Source: Bifiguratus adelaidae
Taxonomy: Eukaryota; Mucoromycota; Endogonomycetes; Endogonales
Assembly: GCA_002261195.1 (NCBI GenBank)
Contig: MVBO01000020.1
Span: forward strand, 1 to 64,000
DNA length: 64,000 bases
Direction: 5' to 3'
In this document: positions 11,295 through 21,894 of the stretch, piece after piece
How the letters are laid out: each line of letters opens with the position of its first letter
Numbering within the stretch: position 1 is the first letter of the stretch
Notes under the pieces: generated by a model
What the model saw: only the letters and a program-made list of their open reading frames with translations
Told to the model about the DNA's origin: nothing
The model's database searches: none
Translations under genes and position numbers: made by a program

Positions 11295-12730
11295 CTAGGA
11301 AATGCCGTAGTCTTGATGGCTTTCAGGCAAGATTTCTTTGGGTTTGAGTGCATCCAAGAGCATGTCATGGACGCGTAGGCAATGGGTACGACGATAGGTC
11401 ATGGGACGTGGTTTGATGGCGAGAGGTTGTGGACGGTTCAGGCGGATGGTTTCGAGAATGGTATTGACCTCTTCGTCGGAATCGACCGGTTGCTCAGGCA
11501 CCGGAGGTGGCTTTACGCCTGCGACGGCCTTGACATTGGGTTTGGTGGCAGCACCTGGGACTGCGGACAAGGCGCAATGAGTAATGGGCGCTCCATGGGA
11601 AAAACATTGCTGTAGACTTACGTTTGGCGCGCATTTGCTCTTTGCGTTCTTGCGCTTCCCTAAACAACTCGAGGAACGGCCTTGATCGACCTTGTACCTC
11701 GCGTTTGGCAGTCATCGAGTGGCTCTTGCAAGTCACTGAACGGGCGCAAGGTTGATTATTGGGTCCAATAACACCGCATTGCCTGTCAAGGTCCAGAGGA
11801 GGCTTTACTTTTGGTGTAGCTTTCTTGTTGTCTTTCTTTGGTTTCTTCTTGTCATCTTGTACCGTATTTGGCACTGAATCTGAAAAGTAAAAGGGTAGAA
11901 CACGGATGGTTAGTCATCGGCGCATCCACCTCTTGTCGGTCATCGCTTACCTCCGCCAACCGAAGTGACCGAATTCTTTCGTTTCTTCATGGCCGCTTTG
12001 CTCTTTGATGACTTTAACGCATCTACGGGAGAATTCATGGCATGCGATTCTTGACTGCTGTCTGGTTGTGTTGATTCTGGTTGAGGAATAGGTAATCCAC
12101 AGGTTTCTTGCCAGCGCTCGTCAGCAAACAAGGTGCCAGTCTCGTCTAAAACCACCAACCTAAATGATCTTTGAAGGCCTGCGCGAGTATGGGCTTTTGA
12201 CACTTTTGGCAACTATACACCACCGTTTCTTCTTCTAGTGGGATATGACCATAAATCTTGCGGTAACTGGGATCTAACTGCGCAACGATAGGAGACGTGG
12301 TCACAGAACTGTTCTCAGAGGATGCTATAGTCGTACGAGTGAGCTATACTAGGCCGTACGCACGTTTTGACCTACTTTCTTGGTTCAAATGGTCGTTCAG
12401 AAAGTTCCATGATTCGCGCGTAACAATCTGTTTAGGCGGCGGTCCAGAGACAGATGTAATCTGCTTCCAGTCCTTTGGGTTTGAAAAGAGCGATAAGCTG
12501 TGAGGTGTCAGGAGGGGCGAGAGTAGCTTTGGGTTATGTGGTGTGAGAATAGACTTTGCCAACTGTGAAACGTCTAAGCAATGGAGTCAGCTCGAGTGTT
12601 TTTGTTGGTCAATGTTGTGGTTGGTGATTGGCAGTTGAGCAATCACTGAGGTACACTCAAGTGCACGATCGCTTCGACCAAGCTGCTCCTTGTACCTACC
12701 TTTTCCAACATCAGCAGCCGCAACACTCAT
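11295..12730 (-). CDS. SGF73: SGF73/ataxin-7-like SAGA subunit (SCA7 domain)
   Basis: Sgf73 anchors the deubiquitinase module (Ubp8, Sgf11, Sus1) to SAGA. The start [10 protein letters not shown] at 12730 joins to [20 protein letters not shown] Cys-rich finger follows ([20 protein letters not shown]). After a Lys/Ser-rich spacer comes the diagnostic SCA7 zinc-binding domain: [35 protein letters not shown], then RSRPFLELF. The C-terminus is basic and Pro-rich with a [17 protein letters not shown] segment. About five short introns are inferred; one (near 12340) is only about 32 nt. Stop at 11295, 125 bp from the SUS1 stop. Family assignment is firm from the SCA7 domain. Confidence 0.9.
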
Positions 12731-12813
12731 TGCTAGACCGCATCGGAAGCTCGAGACCAAAGTGAAAGGAAAGCACAGCGAGGAAAGAGGGTTGGCTAAT
12801 TTAATTCATTATA

Positions 12814-15430
12814 CTACAAGGCATCAAAATTGATGATGTGCAAGGCCTGTTTTCGTTCCCTTTCGTCCTCTCGCTGCAAATGATATTAACCAGTAGAATG
12901 ACATGAGTTGGAATACGTACCTTTTCTAATAGATGTAAAATAAGGACCACAGCCGCCAATACAAATGCTGATGCTAAAAGAACGACGAGTACCCAAGGTA
13001 TATACTCTGCTGGCCTCACGTATAGTTCGGTACGCCATCTAAAAAGCATTAGTGAGCACCGGATATCGTTGAGCCTCCGTAAGAACTTACGTGGCAGTGT
13101 CAATGACATGCGGAGGTTGGTATGGGATGAATATGAGCTGCGAATTTGGAATGACTCCTTCGAGGAGATAGTAATGCTGGTCCTATAAGGCATCGTGAGT
13201 CTGTGGTTGTCATAAATGGTCTTGAATGGCTTACCTGATGCCGTGAAGTTCCTGCAAACAAGACTTCAATATAATTGTTAGTACGCCCAAGGCCGATAAG
13301 TGAATAAGGTGGAAGTAGGGGGAGATACGCGCTTTGAGGATATTGAGCAACTGCGGAAAAGGAGCGATCACTTAGTCCCTAGGCGTTCAAGCATGCGAAG
13401 ACAACTTACCAGCATGCACATGTGGATTGCCAGAGGTATCAAGGACGGTAAACTTGAAGGAAGCGCCGGGATAATTAACGCCATAAGGTTTTGGTGAAGG
13501 GTAACGAGGCCCAACACTACAAGGACCAGGACATACACCGTTGGATACTAGGCCTAGGTTCAGTATATCGCCTCGCACAAAGTTGGAGGACCCACCTAAG
13601 CCCTTGAGGAAAAAAGCATCGTTAAAATATCCATTATGGATAAACTGCGGTACTCTGGCTGCGTTGTTAGAATGGCCAGAGCGCAGCACGAGTATATCCG
13701 ACGTGCCCTAAGTGCAAAGTAAGCTTTATCGCACGCAATCTAGTTTTTTCGCCCTTACATCTTCACCCAAATCAAACCATGCCGCTTGACGCGCATCTTG
13801 TATGTTGGATAAGGCTCCCGCACCCAAAGTCACCTGTTGATAGGTCCTCCGCTTGGCTCTGACTGCTCCTGCTGAGCATCGCCCAGTAGTACAGGGTATG
13901 GATGCAAGAAGAGATGTAGATCCATCTGTCCCTACGACTAAAAGATCGGGATAACCATCAAGATTGTAGTCCCCTGTCAAAGTGGTTAGTTCAATATGCC
14001 AAGCACTCATCGTTATGTTACTTACCGACGCGTATCGGCACTGGTAGATGACCTTGGAAGTTATCATCGGACAACAGAAGACCTGATGACATGACGTTCC
14101 TCAAGTACAGTATCACATAGGCCTATTGCAATGTTAATTGAATGCGCCCGCATTCTCGACATTGTACTCACATCGCCTTGTGCAAAACTGAAGTCAGGAT
14201 CGCCTACACAGAGGTCCATTGATGCTCGACATGTGATGGGCTCTGAAGCATTCAATCTTGGCTGCTCTGTTTTTGAGCACAGCGGGACCTGCTGGTTGTA
14301 TAGCATATGTATCTGGCAACCACTTGACGTGCACACTGGGATAAGCATGTCCATGGTGCCATCGCCATCTAATGATTGCATTAGCACTAATGCTCGTATA
14401 ACCGTTCGCGCACTCACCAAGATCTGTGAATGTGACCGCTCCAGCACCTGGCGGAAGGGTCCCTTGCACTTGCTTGCGGAATCCCATCTGCTTTTGATTG
14501 ATCCACATTTGGTATGTTCCGTCTGCACATGTAAAAAACAAGTCTGTCTCATTGTTGGTCATTTCAATTCCATAAGCGGCTCAGAGACTCACCTGCCAAG
14601 CAATCGCCATCCAGATCCACAAAGGCGTTGGAATGCGGATCAGACCAGACACATGTCCCGACATCTTGCGGGTCAATGATGGAATCGGCTACAGTGCTGC
14701 CAACACATCAATATGCACATCTCCACAGCCCAAAGCGACTTACACATTGAACAAGTCGGTACTGTTTAGTAACGGATCTGCCTGATTCCACCATACAGAC
14801 AACTCGGTGCCTGATCCTTCGTAAGCATAGCCCAACAGGTCGGTCTTCATGTCGCCATTCAAATCAGCAATCATAGGCAGAGCAGTACGAGCAGAAGGTA
14901 AGTCAAGAGGTGTCGCGTCAATCGAATTGTTCCCATTGCCGGTATATAGCCGTAGAAAGATCTCGCTGTTTTGGCTGAAGCTCTTTTGTCCCATGACGAG
15001 TAGATCGAGTTTACCATCGTAATTGAAATCTCCTGGTACAATGTTGGTGATGAGAAAATCGGTTTGGGTGATTTGTGGGGGATTCGGAAGAGGGACAAAG
15101 ATGCCTAGAGCTAGTGCCAAGTCAATAGGTGTTCGTCCAACGCAATGGTGATGCTCGACTTGCCTGGCGCCCATGTATGTATAGTGATGCTATGTTGGTC
15201 ACCAGAGAGTTCTATAAGGTCCGTACTGAAGGGCCTGTCAGTAAACGCGAGCCGGAACGGCTGACCAACACCTACAACTTGTCCCCATTGAAGTCGCCAA
15301 AAGCTGCAATTGTTCCCTGTATACTGGTAATGTCGGGTTCATTGTACAGTTGGCTTTGAGGATACTTTGTGCGAATGTCAAAAGCGTGGACCATTGGCAG
15401 TAAAAATGCCAGACTCCTCCATAACCTCAT
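12814..15430 (-). CDS. ITFG1: ITFG1/TIP-like FG-GAP repeat membrane protein
   Basis: A secretory-pathway type I membrane protein related to the T-cell immunomodulatory protein. The start at 15430 gives a signal peptide (MRLWRSLAFLLPMVHAF). FG-GAP/integrin-like blades each carry a Ca-binding DxDxDG-like loop: GDFNYDGKLDLLVMG, DLNGDMKTDLLGYA, DGDGTMDMLIPVC, GDYNLDGYPDLLVVG. The conserved C-terminal segment reads YGVNYPGASFKFTVLD, then LEGVIPNSQLIFIPYQP, then one membrane helix (WVLVVLLASAFVLAAVVLIL) and a short basic tail ending at 12814. About ten introns are needed. Two joins near the N-terminus (about 15290-15240 and 15140-15100) do not resolve to canonical borders in the right frame, so that part is uncertain. 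Confidence 0.83.
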
Positions 15431-15871
15431 CCTAAGGTGACATTCAAGCAAGTGGAAGAATTAAAATGAATGGCTCATTGTTTTCTTCTTGACGGAAAAC
15501 CATGCGTTTGTATTCTTGTTGAATGGAGAGTAGAGTGCATGAGGATGAGCAACGATGTTGGTGCTAGGGAGACAGGCTTCGCTGTCTCTTTTGCTGTTCT
15601 TCATTCCCAGATTGTGTAGCATCAAACTGTTATGGCCATTTATCTTAGCTACAGCAGAGAAAGGTATTCTTGAAAACAGCCATTGTGGGTCCATTGCATG
15701 CATTCCGTATCTGCGCGTTTTCCAAGAAGGGTTGTGTGATGCGATATACACGTCTCGGCTGAAGCCAATGTGGAACCTTCGTGCTGCACAACCTTCGATT
15801 GTGCGACCATGGGTCTTGGCTATGCTCGGACGTTCATTCTTTTCTGTTCCGTTTTGTTTTAGGACGTACTT
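15431..15871. other. Divergent intergenic region, ITFG1-like / ER thioredoxin copy 1
   Basis: 441 bp with only out-of-frame short ORFs. It presumably holds both promoters; no clear TATA box or repeat stands out. Confidence 0.4.
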
Positions 15872-16455
15872 ATGGTCAAGCGGTGGTTGAGCTTTGCATG
15901 CATTGCCCTATGGTCTGTTTGCGTACGGGCAGTGGAAATCCAATCATTGGACAGTGATAGCTTTACACAACTTACCACGAACGGAACATGGTTTATCGAG
16001 CACTTTGCTCCATGGTGTCTTCACTGTCAACGGCTAGGAACGTTTTGCAAGTCTGCACTGTACGTTATCCTCCATTTACGCAAGAAACAGCACCTACATG
16101 GCAAGAGTTGGCCGATCATGTCCACCATCAAGGATACGACGATACGTTCAACTTTCATGTCGCTCAGATTGATTGTACGCAACACGGGCGTAAGTCTATA
16201 GCTACTTTGCGTACTTTCATAGAAGATTCATGCTGACTGGAAACAGAGCTCTGCGCGAGCCACGGTGTCAGAGCATACCCTACCATGACCCTTTACAGGG
16301 ATGGGAAGAACATTACAGAGTACACCTCACATCGATCCTTTGAAGCTCTCAAGGCGTTTGTGGAAGGACAACTTGAACCTGCTAGCATACCCGTCACCTC
16401 AGAGACGGAACAAGAGCGTCATACCGTTGGGATCGTCATTCAAAAGCCGCTGTAG
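15872..16455 (+). CDS. Short ER thioredoxin-domain protein, truncated tandem copy
   Basis: A diverged, shortened paralogue of the next gene. The start gives a signal peptide (MVKRWLSFACIALWSVCVRA), then EIQSLDSDSFTQL and one thioredoxin active-site CxxC in FAPWCLHCQRL. After an intron come PTWQELADHV and NFHVAQIDCTQ. After a second, canonical intron (donor at 16191) comes LCASHGVRAYPTMTLYRDGK. The frame stops at 16455, shortly after the first domain, while its neighbour continues for several further domains and a membrane anchor. By homology the first intron donor should sit at 16038, but the bases there are GA instead of GT. A cryptic GC donor at 16047 would keep the frame with three or four extra residues. 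It may be a functional single-domain soluble oxidoreductase or a decaying duplicate. Confidence 0.65.
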
Positions 16456-16860
16456 ATGCTGCGAGAGTGATCAGTGTGTATGGCTTTCAGAGAGATCACA
16501 TAGTATCCTCCTGTTGCATGGAAGCCGACTAATGCCTGCATCAAAGCTTTGGATGGCGTGATTGCCAGCGTTAGATCCGTTGTCGCCTCAAATAGTCTCT
16601 TTTCAATCCTTCATCCTATCCATGGTATGTCTTCTGTCCCCTCATCAATTTCCTTCGTGCTTTGCAACAGCGGGCTATTCCTCCCTCTCACCCATCGGTC
16701 ACTCTCTCTGGCCATGATCTATACCATCACCATCCATCCTTGTCCACTAGCTCTATTCAAGTCCTGCATCAAAGCAAGCCAATCCAGCCGCAGAAGAAAC
16801 ATTCATTTCGGAGTGTTTTTGTCTCGCACCTCACACTAGTGGCGATTGTCATTCCTATCC
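16456..16860. other. Intergenic between the tandem ER thioredoxin genes
   Basis: 405 bp. No sequence resembling the second thioredoxin-like domain of the downstream paralogue is readable here, so copy 1 is not simply split by a late stop. The distal half is pyrimidine-rich and probably carries the promoter of copy 2. Confidence 0.4.
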
Positions 16861-18735
16861 ATGGTGCACTGGCTCACTCTTGCGCTTGCTCTCTGGAGTG
16901 TAGCATGCGTGTGCGCGGAGGTGCAGTCTCTGGACAGTGAGAGCTTTAGAGAGCTTGCGGGGAACGGCATCTGGTTCGTGGAACACTTTGCTCCTTGGTG
17001 TCCTCATTGTCAGCACTTCGGTAGGTCATACACCTAGATGCGCATACAAAGGCACTCACAGACATGGTAGCGCCTACGTGGCAACAGTTGGGTGATTATG
17101 TGAGCAGCCAAAAGTATGAAAAGACCTACAACTTTCATGTCGGTAAAATCGACTGTATGGTGCAAGGTGGTAAGTGGGAGCAAGACATGGATGGTTTCTA
17201 TAAGGTTTCTCCTCTGACGCATACATCCTTGGGATGGCCTAGATCTTTGCAATAGCCACGGCATCAAGTCCTTTCCTACGCTATTCTTGTACAAGAATGG
17301 GGAAAAGATTGATGACTACAATCTAAGAGATCGCACCTTTGACGCACTCAAAAAGTATGTCGAGGAGCAGATTGAGAAGCACGCTCCTATCGAAGACGAT
17401 CCGAATGTCCCGAACCCCATGGGGATGGTCAAGATATTGAACCTGGACATGTTTAGGAGTCAGGTGTACGACTCCTTATCCAACCAATGGTTCCTCGAAT
17501 ACGTTGGCGAAGGTAAAGCATCAACGACTCTGGAGGAGAACTTCCGTGAGGTAGCCAAAAGGTTTAAGGGCAAGTTGAATTTCGGCAAGATTGACTGCCG
17601 ACCCTTGCGAGGTACGTGTTGCCTTGTCCATGTGAGTCCGTAGCTCCTTTTGACAGTTTGATCACTGGTAGATTTATGTATCGAGTACGGTGTGACGCGA
17701 TTGCCGACCCTAAAGTATTTTGCGGACGGAGGTGTGGCCGATTATACGGGCGAGATGGATGTTCAAAGCATGGTGGACTACGTCAACAAGGTGTCCAAAG
17801 ATCCATTGCCAACTCTCGAGGCAACTAATATTGACGACCTACAAAAGCACGATGTGTCCATGATTTACTTGTATGAAGACGATGATGAAGAGTACATGCG
17901 CACGGTCAAGAACGCGGCGCGCTCTTTTGCTCAGGAAATTGCCTTTTACAAATCGAACGATCCGGCGGTGATCAAGCAATTCGATGCACCGAGTTTGCCT
18001 AGCGCAGTGCTTGTAAAGGATGGAAAGCGCATCTTTTATCCTTCGCACTTCTTCAAGAATGACGACAAGATTGTTTTCAAGGCATGGATTAAGAAACACA
18101 AGTTTGCCGATGTTGTTCGTCTCCAGACAGAGAATGTGGCCGACATTTGGCGCAGTGATCGCGTGGTGGTTCTCGCTGTGACCAGCGACCATCCGAGTGA
18201 TCCCAATCAGCACATTATCGTCGGCATGAAGGCTGTAGCCGACCTGTACAATCAAAAGCAACACATTGTTTACGGAGCCCCTCACGCCAAGCAAGTCATC
18301 TTTTCAGTCGTTAACGTTGACAAGTGGACTCCCAAGGTGCGAGACACGATCGAGGATGCGCTTCTCGCCGGTGCCAAAGCAGCCAATATTCCACCCTATT
18401 CACATGAAGGCACCGTAATTATTGCCGATGTGGGCGCCGACCGCTTCTTTGCTGTCGATTCCCATGGTCGACCCATGGACCTAACGAATCCAGAAGCCCT
18501 TGTCAACACACTCCTCTTGGTACAGTCTGATCCAATGCGTCTCAGGCTTTACCATGCTTTTTCAAGATCCCTGCGCAGTGGCATGCACCACAAGAAGAGC
18601 TGGTTGCTTGGTTTGAGCATCGTGGCTGGTTTAGGATGTGCCTATTGGCATTTCCGAGTCAAGAAACGAACGACCATGTATGAAAAATATCGACCTATGG
18701 AGAGTGTAGCTGTCAATGTAGAGCATGATGACTAG
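16861..18735 (+). CDS. Membrane-anchored ER thioredoxin/PDI-family protein (EPS1/TMX3-like)
   Basis: Likely an ER protein-disulfide isomerase-family membrane protein. The start at 16861 (rather than the in-frame ATG at 16846) matches the paralogue. Signal peptide MVHWLTLALALWSVACVCA, then a thioredoxin domain with active site FAPWCPHCQHF and the cis-Pro region IKSFPTLFLYKNG. A second thioredoxin-like domain lacks CxxC (NQWFLEYVGEG) but keeps GVTRLPTLKYF. Further redox-inactive domains follow. The C-terminal membrane helix (SWLLGLSIVAGLGCAYWHF) is followed by a basic and then acidic tail with no KDEL-type signal. Introns begin at 17021, about 17169 and about 17611, all GT-AG. Architecture resembles yeast Eps1 and animal TMX3; clients are unknown. 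Confidence 0.82.
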
Positions 18736-18832
18736 AAACGTGTATATAGACTCAATGAATGTATTCCCGACTGCAATGAATGGATGATTCAATGCCTCGG
18801 CCATTTTAGTCTCTGAATTCGTTTTTACAGCT

Positions 18833-19607
18833 ATGAGCACAAAACAGAAGGGCGGATTCAGGATACCAGGTCACCTCAAGAGCGCAAAGTATGAGGGCAA
18901 AGGTAAGTCATGGGTGGATTGCCCACGCCTACGAAGCATTTCAGGTCACTGAACTTACGCATGCGACCCCTCTGTCTGTAGCCAAGAAGATTAAAGAACA
19001 GTTGGTTCACAAGGCGCAAGTCAAGAAACAGTTTTACAAATCACTACCGCAAGACGATACACCAGACTATGTGAAAGAGGTCTGTTAACAGGTGACCCTT
19101 TGCGCTTTTCCTTAACGACTCGCGCAGATCTTTGGAGAAAAGACCATTGACGAGGACGGTAATGTGGTCGAATATACTCGGAAGCGCGAGCGAGACGAAG
19201 AAGGAGATGATAACAAGTCCAATGAACAAGACTCGGAGACGGAATCGAAGGCGGATAAAGCCAAGTCAAAAAAGATACGGTCCGATGCCAAACATCCCGT
19301 ACAGAAAAAGTAGGTGACGGCCATCCTGTTGGATATGAATCACTAAACTGACCATTATTGCAGAGAGAAAGCAAAGCCCAATCCCTACAAGCAAGCGCAG
19401 GAACAGCAGGCCTTACAAAAGGAGGCTAAACGGAAAGAACGTGAAGAGGTGTTGGCCAAGATCGCTGAGGAGCAACGGGCGCGCAAAAAGTACTATGATC
19501 AACGGCGGAAAACATCCAACAATGTTAGAAAGAAGACTAAGAAAGGTCAACCTGTGTTGGGAAAGCAAGTGGAAGTGTTGTTGGCGAAGATCAAGAACAG
19601 CACATAA
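18833..19607 (+). CDS. FYV7: FYV7-like rRNA-processing protein
   Basis: Fyv7 (CCDC59/TAP26 in animals) is a small basic nucleolar protein needed for 18S rRNA processing in the small-subunit processome. Four exons encode MSTKQKGGFRIPGHLKSAKY, then KKIKEQLVHKAQVKKQFYKS. After an acidic/basic linker comes the diagnostic C-terminal block: KPNPYKQAQEQQAL, a long Lys/Glu-rich helix, YYDQRRKTSNNVRKKTKKGQ and PVLGKQVEVLLAKI. The stop is at 19607. The protein is highly charged with likely coiled coil. Directly before the ATG the sequence reads TTTTTACAGCT, a perfect 3' splice site ending two bases before the start, suggesting a 5'UTR intron. It lies 97 bp after the ER thioredoxin gene and 54 bp before PIG-S. 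Confidence 0.85.
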
Positions 19608-19661
19608 CCGCTGTCTTTGAGTTCTGAATTTGTGTAGAATAGACCTGTATAGACTGGACTG

Positions 19662-21838
19662 ATGGCACTGCCAGAAGGCAAGTAACGCATAGAACCATCC
19701 CGGAGGCTTTGCCTTGCTGCTTTCACTGAAGCGCTTCACATTAGACGGCAGCAAGACGACGCGACACGTCGTCCTTGCCTTCTGGACAGTGGTGCTCTTT
19801 GCGGTACCATTTTGGTGGAAGACCACTGAGATACACCGGGCGAGCCTACCGTTTAACGACATTAGCTCCTGGGCACATGGCGATGTAAGTGCTGAGTAAT
19901 GCAAGTGCTTAGGCAAGAGTTGGACTTGATGTCGTCGTTTCTTAGTTTTGTCCGCTCGTTTTTCCCTTTCACTTTTCATTACATGTCGATGCGGATAACT
20001 TGCCTGAGCTAGCGAGGCCAGTACAACGAGAAGCGCTGGTCAATGATGTGGAGACTTTGGTGAAGCGTAGTTGGCAAGAGGCCACTGCCAACAGTTGTGT
20101 AAAGTACTCTGTAAAACTGGATGCAGGCAAGTTGGAGGATGGCTGCGAAAACGATGACTCAACAGATCATGTCTTGTGCAGATGCAACCAACAAAGTCGC
20201 AAAGCGGACGGAGATGAGTCACTATCACATCTACCTACGTGGATCACACTCAGATCAGAAAAATCCTACCGCTATGGTTTCGGCAGATCGCATCTTGGAG
20301 ATACGATTGATGCAAGAGGCCAAAGGTAAAGCCTTCTATATGTTTTCAAGCGACTAAGTTCCACCAATAGCACCAGAGACAATTGCAAATCTCTTGATAG
20401 GGATTTTAGACAAGCAAATGAGGCACCTTGGAGCGATCATAGATCGACATGCAAATGAAAACGTCGTAAGTGTTGTGTTACCCTTGACAGCGAATTGAGC
20501 TGATTCTGGCGTCTCTTCACCTAGTCTACGGAGAGCATGCGGGTCATGAAGTATTCGTCCGACTATCAATTGACATTTAGCCTCATGAATGCAGATCCAT
20601 CTGCAGTCAAGATTGGGTGGGACATTTATACTGCGGTCGAGGGTGAGGATAACAGAGCTCTTGGCGTTACGCTGATCAGGCATTGACTATTGGTCCGTCA
20701 GATTATCTTTCGCCGTTCCTCAGCGAATTGGCTATTCTATCAAACTTTACGGTGGATTCACAGGTCAGACTCCGCCCATAGTCTACGTGTCCCTGCTGCC
20801 TGCTCAAGCGATTTTAGGTTCAACACTATGCGGAGCTGACCTTCAAGCCGAAATTTCGCCTGCGAGAGAAGCTACCGTCCTATCATTACCTTGAACCTGA
20901 TACCCTACCACATTTCATCAACGCAGCCGAATGGAATTTAGGCAAGTGGCCACATACCATCGACAAAAGCCCGGCTTGTACTAATGCGCAATCTTAACAG
21001 CCAGCGCTGTTTCAACCAAACCTACCCTCAACTTTTTGCTTTATGTCCCTTCTGCCGAGCATATTCCTTTACGAATCCACAATAGCAAAGGTCAGTAACC
21101 ATTTTGACCGAACCACGGTCATGTATTGTACATTTGCTCACGCGGTTTCCTATCAGGCGAACCTGTCAATAGCAACGCATTCTTGCTACCCAGATGGGGA
21201 GGCATCGCCATCAGTAATCCCAACAAGACCGCTCTCGAAAATGGCCAACATTTTTATGATAGAGATGCGCTTCGGCCAATCATGGAGATTTACCTGCGTC
21301 AATTGCGGCTCTTGATGGGCATCGCTGATCAGGAAACGGTGCAGATGGTGAGTAAAGAATAAGAAAGCGCGTAATCGCGGGTATTGACAATGTTCAGATC
21401 GACGGTGTCACTGTCACCTACGAGTCAGCTCCCGTTACTGGCATTACCATGATGGAGAAAGATGCCTTGGTAAAGAAGCGCATGTTGGAGAATATTGCAT
21501 CGGCCATCTCTACACTCGATTCGCTCATGCGTCTCCTCAAGGAGATTCCAAACATGGTGGTCCTCGACCACATCCAAATCGATGTCACATCAGCCCTTCA
21601 ATCACTGGCGAATGCCATGGCAGCCCTCCATCGAGCGGATTACGTTGAGGCCTTACATCATTCCATTCAAGCACTCAAGAAGGCGGAGACAGCCTTCTTT
21701 GATCCCACCATGGTCTCTATGCTCTATTTCCCCGATGAGCACAAATACGCCATTTACATGCCTCTGTTCGTTCCCATCTCTGTTCCGCTTTTTTCGGCAG
21801 CGCTCAAAGAGATCAAGAACAGGCGAAAAGCTCCATAA
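19662..21838 (+). CDS. GPI17: PIG-S/GPI17, GPI transamidase subunit
   Basis: PIG-S is a core subunit of the ER GPI transamidase that attaches GPI anchors to proteins. A 16-nt first exon (MALPE) joins to FALLLSLKRF, then the N-terminal membrane helix and the hallmark FWWKTTEIHRASLPFNDI. Later exons give LSELAILSNFTVDSQ, FLLYVPSAEHIPLRI and FLLPRWGGIAISNP, all in the family's conserved order. A helical stretch (LVKKRMLENIASAISTLDSL) precedes the C-terminal membrane segment YAIYMPLFVPISVPLFSAAL and a short basic tail. About ten introns are needed. Three are GC-AG (19678-19705, 20127-20181, 20942-21000). The first is only 28 nt but is the only reading that joins the sole upstream ATG to the conserved frame. 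Its substrates plausibly include the GPI-anchored protein at 28.9 kb. Confidence 0.9.
19678..19705 (+). other. Very short (28 nt) GC-AG intron in PIG-S
   Basis: The exon ends CCAGAAG, the intron opens GCAAGTAACG and closes CCGGAG. The unspliced frame stops at once (TAA in the intron). Splicing is needed to connect the only upstream ATG (19662) with the conserved PIG-S frame. Confidence 0.6.
20127..20181 (+). other. GC-AG intron in PIG-S
   Basis: The exon ends GGATGCAG, the intron opens GCAAGT and closes TTGTGCAG (55 nt). It switches from the frame reading SVKLDA to the one reading ATNKVAKRTEMSHYHIYLRG. Confidence 0.75.
20942..21000 (+). other. GC-AG intron in PIG-S with TACTAAT branch site
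   Basis: The exon ends AATTTAG, the intron opens GCAAGT, contains TACTAAT about 14 nt before its TTAACAG end (59 nt). It joins AAEWNLA to SAVSTKPTLNFLLYV. The near-perfect branch point makes this the strongest of the GC-AG introns. Confidence 0.88.
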
Positions 21839-21894
21839 TGTACATAGACCATTCATACAGTCTGTCTGTTTTCTATCCAAACAAGTCTAAACCT

